Positions 10,651-21,559 of a stretch of DNA of 64,000 nucleotides are shown here, piece by piece. Origin of the DNA: Variovorax sp037204085 (GTDB lineage: Bacteria > Pseudomonadota > Gammaproteobacteria > Burkholderiales > Burkholderiaceae_C); the NCBI RefSeq assembly GCF_037204085.1, contig NZ_JBBCBW010000010.1:1-64000 (forward strand), given 5' to 3'. The notes under the pieces are model-generated. The model was not told the origin of the DNA. It did not search any database and saw only the letters and a list, made by a program, of their open reading frames with translations. A program made the position numbers and the translations under genes. Each line of letters opens with the position of its first letter. Within the stretch, counting starts at the first letter, position 1.

Positions 10651-11700
10651 ATGAAGCCCGTCATCTACACCCGCGGCCAGGCACTCGCCGGCATCCTCGA
10701 AAAGCGCATCGCCATCCTCGACGGCGCCATGGGCACGATGATCCAGCGCTTCAAGCTCACCGAAGAGCAGTACCGCGGCGAGCGCTTCAAGGACTTCGAA
10801 CGCGACGTGAAGGGCAACAACGAGCTGCTCTCGCTGACCCGGCCCGACGTGATCCGCGACATCCACGAGGGCTACCTTGCGGCGGGCGCCGACCTCATCG
10901 AGACCAACACCTTCGGCGCGACGACCATCGCGCAGGAGGACTACAAGATGGCGCACCTGGCGCGCGAGATGAACCTCGAATCCGCCAAGCTCGCGCGCGC
11001 AGCCTGCGACAAGTTCAGCACGCCCGACAAGCCCCGCTTCGTGGCCGGCGCCCTGGGCCCGACGCCCAAGACGGCGAGCATCAGCCCCGACGTGAACGAC
11101 CCGGGTGCGCGCAATGTCGACTTCGAGCAACTGCGCGCGGCCTACTACGAGCAGACCGAGGCGCTGGTCGAGGGCGGCGCCGACGTGATCCTGGTCGAAA
11201 CAATTTTCGACACGCTCAACGCCAAGGCCGCGCTGTTCGCGGTGGACGAGTATTTCGACAACAGCGGCCAGCGCCTGCCGCTCATCATCAGCGGCACCGT
11301 GACCGACGCCTCGGGCCGCATCCTGAGCGGCCAGACCGTGACCGCCTTCTGGCACAGCGTGCGCCATGCGCAGCCGCTGGCCGTGGGGCTGAACTGCGCG
11401 CTGGGCGCGGCGCTGATGCGCCCCTACATCCAGGAACTGGCCAAGGTGGCGGGCGACACCTTCATCAGCTGCTACCCGAACGCGGGCCTGCCCAACCCGA
11501 TGAGCGAAACCGGCTTCGACGAGACGCCGGACGTCACCTCGCGGCTGCTGCACGAGTTTGCGGCCGAAGGGCTGGTGAACATCGTCGGCGGCTGCTGCGG
11601 CACCACGCCGGACCACATCGCGGCGATCGGCCAGGCCGTGGCGCCTGTGCCCGGAAGGCTGTTGAACAACAACGCCGGCTTCTACCGCGAAGCGGCCTGA
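10651..11700 (+). CDS. metH: Methionine synthase, homocysteine-binding half
   Basis: 349 residues, corresponding to the N-terminal domain of MetH. The zinc/homocysteine site is visible as GLNCALG (about residue 248) and GGCCGTTPDHI (about residue 313). In Escherichia coli this domain is joined to the folate, B12 and reactivation domains; here they are encoded by a separate gene starting at 14257. The product must therefore pair with that protein to methylate homocysteine. No SAH riboswitch is visible in the 48-nt gap upstream. Confidence 0.94.
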   Translation: MKPVIYTRGQALAGILEKRIAILDGAMGTMIQRFKLTEEQYRGERFKDFERDVKGNNELLSLTRPDVIRDIHEGYLAAGADLIETNTFGATTIAQEDYKMAHLAREMNLESAKLARAACDKFSTPDKPRFVAGALGPTPKTASISPDVNDPGARNVDFEQLRAAYYEQTEALVEGGADVILVETIFDTLNAKAALFAVDEYFDNSGQRLPLIISGTVTDASGRILSGQTVTAFWHSVRHAQPLAVGLNCALGAALMRPYIQELAKVAGDTFISCYPNAGLPNPMSETGFDETPDVTSRLLHEFAAEGLVNIVGGCCGTTPDHIAAIGQAVAPVPGRLLNNNAGFYREAA

Positions 11701-11785
11701 CCAGGCCCACAGGGCGTTCGCGCCCCCGGCTGATTGACGGCATCCGGGCCGCCGCCTAGGCTGGCGGCGCAAAGGAAGCCTATTC

Positions 11786-12592
11786 ATGAACTACACATTT
11801 CCCACGCGCTGGGTCGGCATCGGCGCGCTTGCCTTGGCGCTGCCCTTGGCGGCCTCGGCGCAGCAGGCCTTCACGCGCGGCACCGTCAACATGCGCGCGG
11901 GCCCCTCAGGCGACTACCCGCTGGTGGCACGCCTCGCGCCGGGCCAGCCGCTCGACGTGATGGGTTGTACCGGCGGCTATAGCTGGTGCGACGTGGTGCT
12001 GCCCGACGGCGGGCGCGGCTGGGTCTGGGCGCGCAGCCTCGACTACGCCTACCAGGAGCAGCGCGTGCCGCTCTCGACCTACGCGGCGGTGATCGGCGTG
12101 CCGGTCGTGACCTTCGTGATCGGCAACTACTGGTCCAACTACTACCGCGACCGGCCCTGGTACGGCGAGCGGCGCTGGTGGGGCAGCCGGCCGCCGCCTC
12201 CGCCGATGCCCGGCTGGCGTCCGCCGCCGCCCGTGCGGCCGGCCTGGCAACCCAAGCCGTGGCCAGGCCCGGGTTTCAAGCCCGCGCCGGGGCCGGGCGT
12301 TCGCCCGCAGCATGCACAGGGGCAACGCCCACCGCAGCCCAGGCCGGACTTCCGTCCGCCTTCGGACCCCGGTTTCAAGCCGCCCCGGCCGCAGCCGGCC
12401 TTCCGGCCCGGACCGCCGCCCGGCCAGCCGCAAATGCACCCCGGAGGCGGCGGCGGGGGCGGACGCCACGGCCGTGGTGACGGGGGCGGTGGTGGCGGAG
12501 GGGGCGGTCGCCACGGAGGCGACGGCGGCGGCAAGGGTGGAGGCCACGGCGGAGGCGGTGGCAAGGGCGGCGGACACGGTCACCGCGACTAG
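11786..12592 (+). CDS. Exported SH3-domain protein with proline- and glycine-rich tail
   Basis: 268 residues. Signal peptide about residues 1-26, then a bacterial SH3 (SH3_3) domain, about residues 30-85, with VNMRAGPSGDYPLVARL and GGRGWVWARSLDY. A short hydrophobic stretch (VIGVPVVTFVIGNYW) follows, then about 80 residues rich in Pro/Arg/Trp and a Gly/His-rich tail of about 45 residues. Such proteins are thought to contact peptidoglycan. The low-complexity tail may bind polyanion or metal, but that is a guess. Function unknown. The stop lies 4 nt from the end of the convergent LysR gene. Confidence 0.8.
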   Translation: MNYTFPTRWVGIGALALALPLAASAQQAFTRGTVNMRAGPSGDYPLVARLAPGQPLDVMGCTGGYSWCDVVLPDGGRGWVWARSLDYAYQEQRVPLSTYAAVIGVPVVTFVIGNYWSNYYRDRPWYGERRWWGSRPPPPPMPGWRPPPPVRPAWQPKPWPGPGFKPAPGPGVRPQHAQGQRPPQPRPDFRPPSDPGFKPPRPQPAFRPGPPPGQPQMHPGGGGGGGRHGRGDGGGGGGGGGRHGGDGGGKGGGHGGGGGKGGGHGHRD

Positions 12593-12596
12593 CTAG

Positions 12597-13514
12597 CTAG
12601 CCCGCGGACGGAATCCCCGCCGCGGCCTGCCGGTCGCGCGCAATCAGCGCCACGAAGCGCTGCGCGCCCAGCCCCAGCGGCCGCTCGCGCGACCACACCA
12701 CGTCGACCCACAGGTCGAGCCCGTTGCTCAGGTTTTCAAAAGGAATCTCGACCAGCGCACCGGCGGCCACGTGGGGCTTGGCAAAGTTGCGCGGCAGCCA
12801 GCCCCAGCCCAGCCCCGCGGTGATCAGGCTGAGAGCGGCCAGCGCGTTGTCGGTGCGCCAGACATGGCGCGCGAACACGAAGCGTGGGTCGCTGGTCGCC
12901 AGGTCGCGCCCGGCCACCACGATCTGCCGGGTGTTGGTGAGGTGTTCTTCGCGCAGGCGCTCACCGGCCGCCGCAAGCAGCACGGGATGGTGCGGCGCCA
13001 TCACGGCCACCATGGTGTCGCTGCCCACTTCCTGGAAACCCTCCCGGCCGTCGAGGCTGGGGCGCTCGAACACCAGCGCCAGCTGGGCGCGCCCGCTGTG
13101 CAGCAGCGCCAGCGCGTCGGCCTGCGGAGCAGCCAGCACCTCGACCTGCAGCAGCGGATATTCCTCGGCCAGCGCAGCCAGCGGCGCACTCCATGGCGCG
13201 GCCAGCAACTCCGGCGCAATGGCCAGCGTGAGGCGGTTTTCGAGCCCCTGCGTGAGCGCCAGGGCCTGCACCTGCAGCTGCTTCAACTGGGCCGCCAAGA
13301 GCCGCGCTTGCGGCTCCAGCGAGCGGGCCGCCGCGGTCGGCTGCGGCTCGCGGCCGCTGCGGTCGAAGAGCGGCAGCGCGAGCTCGGCCTCCAGGTTGGC
13401 AATGGCCATGCTCACGGCCGAGGGCACCTTGTGCAGCGCGCGCGCCGCCGCCGAAAAAGAGCCGTGGTCGATGACGGACAGGAAGACTTCCACGGTGTCG
13501 CTGGAAAAGGCCAT
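12597..13514 (-). CDS. LysR-family regulator, divergent from PACE transporter
   Basis: 305 residues. N-terminal HTH (VEVFLSVIDHGSFSAAARALHKVPSAVS, about residues 9-36) and a LysR substrate-binding domain. It is transcribed away from a PACE-family efflux gene; AceI-type transporters are commonly regulated by such a divergent LysR protein. A perfect 13-nt dyad with T-N11-A spacing sits in the shared promoter region. Control of the transporter is inferred from this layout. Confidence 0.92.
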   Translation of the reverse strand: MAFSSDTVEVFLSVIDHGSFSAAARALHKVPSAVSMAIANLEAELALPLFDRSGREPQPTAAARSLEPQARLLAAQLKQLQVQALALTQGLENRLTLAIAPELLAAPWSAPLAALAEEYPLLQVEVLAAPQADALALLHSGRAQLALVFERPSLDGREGFQEVGSDTMVAVMAPHHPVLLAAAGERLREEHLTNTRQIVVAGRDLATSDPRFVFARHVWRTDNALAALSLITAGLGWGWLPRNFAKPHVAAGALVEIPFENLSNGLDLWVDVVWSRERPLGLGAQRFVALIARDRQAAAGIPSAG

Positions 13515-13531
13515 TCAGCCGCTCCGATCTA

Positions 13532-13544
13532 TCAATTAAATTGA
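13532..13544. promoter_or_regulatory. LysR-type T-N11-A dyad between lysR and PACE gene
   Basis: TCAATT-A-AATTGA, a perfect inverted repeat in the only AT-rich stretch nearby, begins 18 nt upstream of the LysR start codon. Its spacing fits the classical LysR T-N11-A box. A site controlling both divergent genes is likely but unproven. Confidence 0.5.
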
Positions 13545-13619
13545 AATAACTTAACTTTTTATATCAGCACGAGGCAAATAAAGTCCAGCCATCACCTTCA
13601 TTTGCCAGAGGAAACGTTC

Positions 13620-14075
13620 ATGCAGGGGTTTCAGCGCCGTGTTGTCTACATCACTCTCTACGAGGGAATCGCCATCGTGGCCGCCAGTGCCGGCCTGGCG
13701 TTGATGACGGATGCCGGGTTGGGCCATTCCGGCGTGCTGGCGGTGGCGGCCTCGGTCATCGCGGTGATCTGGAACCTGGTTTTCAACGCCCTGTTCGAGC
13801 GCTGGGAGTCGCGCCAGGCGGTGCGCGGGCGCAGCGTGCGCCGGCGCATTGCGCATGCCATCGGCTTCGAGGGCGGGCTGATTGCTTTCCTGGTGCCGCT
13901 CTTTGCCTGGGGCCTGGGCGTGTCGCTCTGGCAGGCGCTGGTCATGGACTTGGGGCTGGTGGTGTTCTTCCTGGTCTACACCTTCGTCTTCAATTGGGCC
14001 TTTGACCGGGTGTTCGGCTTGCCGGCCTCGGCTGCGCCCATCGGCACCGCCGCCACGGCCGGGCAGGGGGCCTGA
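13620..14075 (+). CDS. PACE-family efflux transporter (AceI-like)
   Basis: 151 residues, four membrane helices arranged as two bacterial transmembrane pair (BTP) domains. Each begins with the characteristic R-R-hydrophobic pattern (FQRRVVYITLYEG and RRRIAHAIGFEGG) and ends in WNLVFNALFERW or YTFVFNWAFDRVFG. The membrane-embedded Glu of helix 1 (YEG) is present. The family exports chlorhexidine and small polyamines by proton exchange. The ATG at 13620 follows an AGAGGAAA site and removes six spurious residues of the longer reading. It shares its promoter region with a LysR regulator. Confidence 0.9.
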   Translation: MQGFQRRVVYITLYEGIAIVAASAGLALMTDAGLGHSGVLAVAASVIAVIWNLVFNALFERWESRQAVRGRSVRRRIAHAIGFEGGLIAFLVPLFAWGLGVSLWQALVMDLGLVVFFLVYTFVFNWAFDRVFGLPASAAPIGTAATAGQGA

Positions 14076-14123
14076 ACATCCCCCACGGCCGCGGCCCTTG
14101 CCGCAGCCGGTAAAATTGCGCTC

Positions 14124-14225
14124 CCTTCCAAGGAGCGTTGCAGCGGCGGCCCCAGTCAACCGGCCCGCCGTCAGGCTTGGAAGGCGCCCCGTTGGCCGGG
14201 GCGCAAGCCGCAAACGACGCTCACC
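14124..14225 (+). ncRNA. SAH riboswitch
   Basis: Matches the S-adenosylhomocysteine riboswitch in sequence and pairing. P1 is a perfect 9-bp helix, CCTTCCAAG (14124-14132) with CTTGGAAGG (14176-14184). The conserved GGAGCGTTGC follows the 5' strand. P2 pairs CGGCGG (14144-14149) with CCGCCG (14165-14170). The pseudoknot pairs GAGCG (14133-14137) with CGCTC (14218-14222), preceded by AAACGA. SAH riboswitches turn on SAH/methionine-cycle genes in beta- and gammaproteobacteria, which fits the methionine synthase gene that follows. Confidence 0.93.
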
Positions 14226-14250
14226 TGACGTTTTTTCCTGCACAGGTGAG
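14220..14250 (+). promoter_or_regulatory. Ribosome-site-masking helix of the SAH riboswitch
   Basis: CTCACCTG (14220-14227) and CAGGTGAG (14243-14250) form a perfect 8-bp helix. The 3' strand holds AGGTGAG, the likely Shine-Dalgarno sequence 6 nt before the metH2 ATG. The 5' strand shares CTC with the riboswitch pseudoknot strand, so the two structures compete: SAH binding should free the ribosome site and raise translation. Confidence 0.75.
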
Positions 14251-14256
14251 CCCCCC

Positions 14257-17004
<2,748 letters not shown>

Positions 17005-17053
17005 ACCTGCCGGCCGGCATGGCCGACCGGCGCCGGGAGTTGTTATTCAGAAG

Positions 17054-18874
17054 TTGATATTTGCTGCCGCGCACTACGCGGCGCTGGCCGTCTTTGTCGT
17101 CGGCTGCTGGGGTTTCGGGCGCGCAGTGCTGGCGCGCCTTGCGCCGCCGCCGCGCCGGGACGCCTGGCTCGAAGCCTCGATGTCCGCGGCACTGGGCGTG
17201 GGCATCTTCATCTGCGGCTTCCAGGCACTGGCCATCTTCGGTGCCTTCAAGGTGGGCGCCACCGTCGCGCTGATTGCCGCCGGCGTGTTGGCGGCTGCGT
17301 TGCAGCTGCGGCCCTGGCTGCGCGAAGTGCGCACGCTTCGGGCCGGCACCGCACCTGCCGCGCCGTGGACCCGCGCCGACAAGATCGCCGCGATGGCATT
17401 GGCGCTGGTGGCGCTGCCCGCGCTGGTCGCGCCGCTCGCACCGCCCGTCGCCTTCGACGAGCTGATGTACCACCTGCCCTATGCGCGGCAGGTGGCGGAG
17501 CAGGGCGTATTGGGCATCCACGAGTGGCTGCGCTACCCCTGGTTTCCGTACAACTACAACCTGCTTTATGCCGCCGCGCTGCAGGTGGGCGACGACGTGC
17601 TGCCGCACTTCCTCAATGCGCTGGCCGGCGCGCTGTCGGTGGTGATGGTCTTCCGCCTTGGCATGCAGCATGCCAACCGGCTCACCGCCTGCATCGGCGC
17701 GGCCATCTGGCTCGGCATTGGCGACTATTCGAACGCGCTCATCGACATGGGGGTGGCGCTCTTCGTACTGAGCGCGTGCGTGGCGCTGTGGTGGTGGCGC
17801 GAATCGCAGCCGGTGCAAGGCGGCATGCGGTGGCTCGGCGTGGCGGCGTTCTGCCTTGGCGTGGCCGCGGGCTCCAAGTACCAGGCGCTCACCTTTCTGC
17901 CGCTGGTGGCGCTGTTCGTCGTGTGGCACGAGCGCCGGCCCAAGGCCTGGGCGCTGGCGCTGCTTTGCTTTCTGATTCCGTGCGTGTACTGGTATGCGCG
18001 CAACGCCATCATGACCGGCGACCCGTTCAACCCGATCGGGGCGCGCGTGTTCGGCTTTACCGACTGGATTCCGGCCGACTACGTGCAGCAATTGGCCGAC
18101 GTGCGCGACCATGCCGCGCGGCCCAACGTGCTGATCTGGTCGGTGGTGCTGCTGCCCTTCAGCGCCATGTGGAAACGCTCCGCTGCGGTGCGTGCCGCGG
18201 GCTGGTTCTGCTTTTATTCAATAGCGGTGTGGCTGGTGACCTCGCGCTATCCGCGCTATCTCACGGCGTCGTTTCCGTTGCTCGCGTTCACGGCGGCGAT
18301 CGGCTGGCAGGTGCTGTTCGGCTGGATCGCCACGGGTTTGCGCCGCCTCTTCGGCCCCAAGTCCGGGCAAATCGCGAACCCCATCGTCAACCCCGTCGAG
18401 GGGGCTCTTTCCGGCCGCGCGGGCCTTGTCGGCGACTGGGTGGCCGTGCTGCTGCTGGCCGTGCTGGCCGCAGTGTCGGTGAGCCAGACCGCGCGCAAGG
18501 TCGCGATGATCTCGCCCACACAGGAGCAGCGCGAGGCCTTCCTGCGCCAGAACGTGCCGGGCTATGCGGTCATGGACTACCTGCGCCGCACCGCCACCGG
18601 CCGCGTCTACCAGATCAACTTGAACGAGGCGATCTACTACGGCCCCAATCCGATCTGGGGCGATACCCTCGGGCCGTGGCGCTACACCGACTTCGGCCGC
18701 CTGTCGGGCAAGGACCTGGCGGGCAAGCTCGGCGGCCTCGGCTTCGTGGCTGTCGTTCTTCCGAATTCGGTGGTGCCGGTGTTCAGCGGCAGAACCGACT
18801 TCGACAAATATTTCACCCTGCAGTACGAGAAAGACGGCAGCCGGGTCTACCGTATTCTTCCTCCCGCACCATGA
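17054..18874 (+). CDS. Polytopic membrane glycosyltransferase (GT39/ArnT-like)
   Basis: 606 residues, about 11-13 membrane helices. The first periplasmic loop contains AFDELMYHLPYARQVAE, where the acidic residues sit as in GT-C enzymes that use polyprenyl-phosphate sugars. It is followed by overlapping GT2 and GtrA genes, the usual partners for making and flipping a lipid-linked sugar, so it probably moves that sugar onto a cell-envelope acceptor. A TTG start at 17054 is the first usable codon; no ATG occurs near it. Acceptor and sugar are unknown. Confidence 0.78.
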   Translation: MIFAAAHYAALAVFVVGCWGFGRAVLARLAPPPRRDAWLEASMSAALGVGIFICGFQALAIFGAFKVGATVALIAAGVLAAALQLRPWLREVRTLRAGTAPAAPWTRADKIAAMALALVALPALVAPLAPPVAFDELMYHLPYARQVAEQGVLGIHEWLRYPWFPYNYNLLYAAALQVGDDVLPHFLNALAGALSVVMVFRLGMQHANRLTACIGAAIWLGIGDYSNALIDMGVALFVLSACVALWWWRESQPVQGGMRWLGVAAFCLGVAAGSKYQALTFLPLVALFVVWHERRPKAWALALLCFLIPCVYWYARNAIMTGDPFNPIGARVFGFTDWIPADYVQQLADVRDHAARPNVLIWSVVLLPFSAMWKRSAAVRAAGWFCFYSIAVWLVTSRYPRYLTASFPLLAFTAAIGWQVLFGWIATGLRRLFGPKSGQIANPIVNPVEGALSGRAGLVGDWVAVLLLAVLAAVSVSQTARKVAMISPTQEQREAFLRQNVPGYAVMDYLRRTATGRVYQINLNEAIYYGPNPIWGDTLGPWRYTDFGRLSGKDLAGKLGGLGFVAVVLPNSVVPVFSGRTDFDKYFTLQYEKDGSRVYRILPPAP

Positions 18875-19845
18875 CCGATCTCGACCAACCCGCGGCAGCC
18901 CGCGCACCGATGCGCATCGCGGCGGTGATCCCCTGCTACAACGAGGCGCTGTCCATCGCGCAGGTGGTCGCGCAATTCAAGGCGGCGCTGCCCGATGCCG
19001 AGATCCACGTCTTCGACAACAACTCGACCGACGACACCGCCGCCATCGCGCGTGCGAGCGGCGCATTCGTGACGCACGTGGCCGCGCCGGGCAAGGGCAA
19101 CGTGGTGCGGCGCATGTTTGCCGATGTCGAGGCCGACGTGTACGTGACCGTCGACGGAGACGCCACCTACGACGTGGCCAGCGCGCCCCGGCTTGTGAAT
19201 GCGCTGGTGGCAGGCAACCTCGACATGGTGGTGGGCTGCCGCGTGGACGACGGGCAGAACGCGCTCACCTACCGCGCCGGCCACCGCTTCGGCAACCGGC
19301 TGCTCACAGGCGCCGTGGCGCAGCTCTTCGGCGGCGGCCTGACCGACATGCTCTCGGGCTACCGCGTGTTCTCGCGCCGCTACGCCAAGTCGTTTCCGGC
19401 GCTCTCGCACGGCTTCGAGATCGAGACCGAGCTCACGGTGCACGCGCTGGAGCTGCGCATGCCCTATGCCGAGCTCGACACCGCCTACAGCACGCGGCCC
19501 GAAGGCTCGCACAGCAAGCTCTCGACCTACCGCGACGGCTGGCGCATCCTGAAGACCATCTGCAAGCTGTTCATCAGCGAGCGGCCGCTGCAGTTCTTCT
19601 CGATCATTGCGGCGTTGCTGGCGGCGGGCGCCATCGCGCTGGCTTTTCCGCTGCTGCTCACCTACATGCACACCGGCCTGGTGCCTCGGCTCCCCACGGC
19701 GGTGCTGGCCACCGGCGCCATGCTGGCCGCGATGCTGTCGATGGTCTGCGGCGTGGTGATGCACGCCATCCGGCTCGGCCGCCGCGAGGCCAAGCGCCTG
19801 CGCTACCTTGCCACACCGGGCGTGCGCCACCGCGCACCCAAATGA
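18871..19845 (+). CDS. Glycosyltransferase family 2 with C-terminal membrane helices
   Basis: 324 residues. GT-A domain about residues 14-235: VIPCYNEALSI, FDNNSTDDT and the metal-binding TVDGDATYD. Two hydrophobic helices lie near residues 245-300. The layout resembles dolichyl/polyprenyl-phosphate sugar synthases such as GtrB and ArnC, which charge undecaprenyl phosphate with a sugar. ATGA overlaps tie it to the gene before (18871-18874) and to gtrA after it (19842-19845), indicating one transcription unit. Confidence 0.9.
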   Translation: MTDLDQPAAARAPMRIAAVIPCYNEALSIAQVVAQFKAALPDAEIHVFDNNSTDDTAAIARASGAFVTHVAAPGKGNVVRRMFADVEADVYVTVDGDATYDVASAPRLVNALVAGNLDMVVGCRVDDGQNALTYRAGHRFGNRLLTGAVAQLFGGGLTDMLSGYRVFSRRYAKSFPALSHGFEIETELTVHALELRMPYAELDTAYSTRPEGSHSKLSTYRDGWRILKTICKLFISERPLQFFSIIAALLAAGAIALAFPLLLTYMHTGLVPRLPTAVLATGAMLAAMLSMVCGVVMHAIRLGRREAKRLRYLATPGVRHRAPK

Positions 19846-20231
19846 AGCTCGGCCGGGAGTTCCTGTCGTTCGCCGTGATGGGGGCGATCGGCTTCGTGGT
19901 CGACGTGAGCGTGCTGTACCTTGCGGCGCCGCTGCTGGGTTGGTACGGGGCGCGGGTGCTGTCGTTTCTTGCCGCAGCCACTGCCACGTGGGCGCTGAAC
20001 CGCCGCTATACCTTCAGCGGGCGGAACGCCGGTGCCTCAGTGCTGCGCGAGTATCTCGGCTACCTGGTTACGATGCTGGGCGGCGCGGTCGTCAACTATG
20101 GGGCGTATGTGCTGGTGCTGCATTGGGTCAGCGGGCCCTGGGCGCCGGCGGCCGGCGTGGCACTGGGGAGTTGCGCGGGGCTGGTGGTGAACTTTCTGTC
20201 CGCGCGCTATCTGGTGTTTCGCGCGAAGTAG
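19842..20231 (+). CDS. GtrA-family membrane protein
   Basis: 129 residues, four membrane helices, GtrA/DPMS3 family (FAVMGAIGFVVDVSVLYL, ATWALNRRYTF, LGYLVTMLGGAVVNYGAY, NFLSARYLVFR). These proteins are thought to flip polyprenyl-phosphate sugars or to anchor the partner glycosyltransferase. Overlap with the GT2 gene supports a functional trio with the GT39-like protein. Last gene of this unit; a palindromic repeat follows. Confidence 0.9.
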   Translation: MKLGREFLSFAVMGAIGFVVDVSVLYLAAPLLGWYGARVLSFLAAATATWALNRRYTFSGRNAGASVLREYLGYLVTMLGGAVVNYGAYVLVLHWVSGPWAPAAGVALGSCAGLVVNFLSARYLVFRAK

Positions 20232-20235
20232 CAAT

Positions 20236-20343
20236 ATTGCTCCCTCCCCCTCTGGGGGAGGGCTGGGGTGGGGGCACGCGGCGCATCCATCGGGCGCTCT
20301 GCCCGCCCCCATCCCGACCTTCCCCCAGAGGGGGAAGGAGAAA
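20236..20343. repeat. Long palindromic intergenic repeat, copy 1
   Basis: Two roughly 40-nt arms (left TTGCTCCCTCCCCCTCTG, right CAGAGGGGGAAGGAG) face each other around a GC-rich spacer, and each arm is itself a CCCTC...GAGGG hairpin. It lies between the convergent gtrA and enamidase genes. The same arm pattern recurs at 34536-34650 and 37015-37120, so this is a dispersed REP/BIME-like element. It could act as a bidirectional terminator here. Confidence 0.8.
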
Positions 20344-20359
20344 GAGAAGCGCTGGCCTC

Positions 20360-21559
20360 TCAGTGCGCGCCTGAGACGACGACCGGAATCTCGGTCGCCG
20401 GCGGCGTATTGCGGCTGCGGCCGCAGCGCACGATGCCGTCGATCATCACCATGCCCACGCCCGGAATGTCGCCGAGCTGCACGCTCTCCAGCAGGCCCGG
20501 CGCGGGCGAATGCTGCGCGCGGTCCATGAAGACGAAGTCGGCATCGCGGCCCCCTTCGATCAGCCCGCAGTTCAGCTTGCGGATGCGCGCCGTGTTGCCG
20601 GTGGCAAAGCAGAACACCAGCTCGGCCGGAATGTTGGCAATGGACGAGAGCATGGCCACCATGCGCAAGATGCCCAGCGGCTGCACGCCCGAGCCAGCCG
20701 GCCCGTCGGTGCCCAGGATCACGCGGTGCGGGCACTTGAGCTCGAGCGCCGCCTTGGCCGCCGCAATGGCCACCTTCTCGTTGCCGTTGTGCACGATCTC
20801 GATGGCGCGCGAGCTCTTCTCGCACAGCTCGCACACATGCGCCTCAGGCAAAGAAGTGTGGCCGCCGTTGATGTGGCCGATGATGTCGGCGTCGGCCTCG
20901 AGCACCACGTCCTTGTCGATCAGGCCCGAGCCTGGAATGGACGGACCGCCCGTGTGAATGGTGCTCTGGATGCCGTACTTGCGTGCCCAGGCCACCATCT
21001 CCTTGGCCTCGTAGCCCGCCTTCACCGAGCCCAGTCCCACTTCGCCGAGCAGGCCCACGCCCGCTTCGGCAAGCTCCTTGAAGTCGCTCTCGACCATGCC
21101 CTTTTCGATGACCGGCGCGCCGGCCAGCACCTTCACGCCGCCGGGGCGGAAGTTGTCGAACGCGCGCTGCGCCGTAATGGCCAGCGCCTTCAGGCCCACG
21201 ATGTCTTTCGGGCGGCCGGGCAGGTGCACCTCGCCGGCCGAGATCATGGTGGTCACGCCGCCGTTCATGGTGGAGTCGATCCAGCCGATCTGCCCCTGGC
21301 GCGGGGTCCAGTCGCCGAACACCGGGTGCACGTGGCTGTCGATCAGGCCGGGCGCCACGCAGGTCTTCTTCGCGTCGATGACGGTCTTCGCGCCTTCGAG
21401 GTCGCAGTCTTTTTCCTTGCCTACCGCAACGATCAGGCCGTCGTTCACCACGATGGTGTCCGCGTCGAGGATGGGCTTGTCGATGTCGCCCGAGAGCAAG
21501 AGTCCGATGTTCTTTATGACGACTTTGCCCGACTTGCCGCCGGCTGCGATTTCTGCCAT
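20360..21559 (-). CDS. Enamidase (6-oxo-tetrahydronicotinate hydrolase)
   Basis: 399 residues, amidohydrolase superfamily. Recognisable as enamidase, which opens 1,4,5,6-tetrahydro-6-oxonicotinate to ammonia and 2-formylglutarate. Metal-ligand motifs: GLIDSHVHPVFGDW (HxH), a bridging Glu/Lys region at GLLGEVGLGSVK, IHTGGPS, GHINGGH and LGTDGPAGSG. The start at 21559 (MAEIAAGGKSGK) was chosen because the longer reading lies deep in the tetR gene; the two still overlap by 46 nt. The substrate is supported by the 6-hydroxynicotinate reductase gene on the other side of the shared promoter. Confidence 0.85.
   Translation of the reverse strand: MAEIAAGGKSGKVVIKNIGLLLSGDIDKPILDADTIVVNDGLIVAVGKEKDCDLEGAKTVIDAKKTCVAPGLIDSHVHPVFGDWTPRQGQIGWIDSTMNGGVTTMISAGEVHLPGRPKDIVGLKALAITAQRAFDNFRPGGVKVLAGAPVIEKGMVESDFKELAEAGVGLLGEVGLGSVKAGYEAKEMVAWARKYGIQSTIHTGGPSIPGSGLIDKDVVLEADADIIGHINGGHTSLPEAHVCELCEKSSRAIEIVHNGNEKVAIAAAKAALELKCPHRVILGTDGPAGSGVQPLGILRMVAMLSSIANIPAELVFCFATGNTARIRKLNCGLIEGGRDADFVFMDRAQHSPAPGLLESVQLGDIPGVGMVMIDGIVRCGRSRNTPPATEIPVVVSGAH

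Noticed and set aside
12440..12590. Gly-rich coding tail as a tandem DNA repeat or CRISPR-like array
   Set aside because: It is low-complexity GGC/GGN codon repetition inside a signal-peptide protein, with no regular spacer pattern.
12589..12602. Tandem CTAG run (TAGCTAGCTAG) at the SH3/LysR gene junction
   Set aside because: Composed of the two convergent stop codons and a few extra bases; no supported function.
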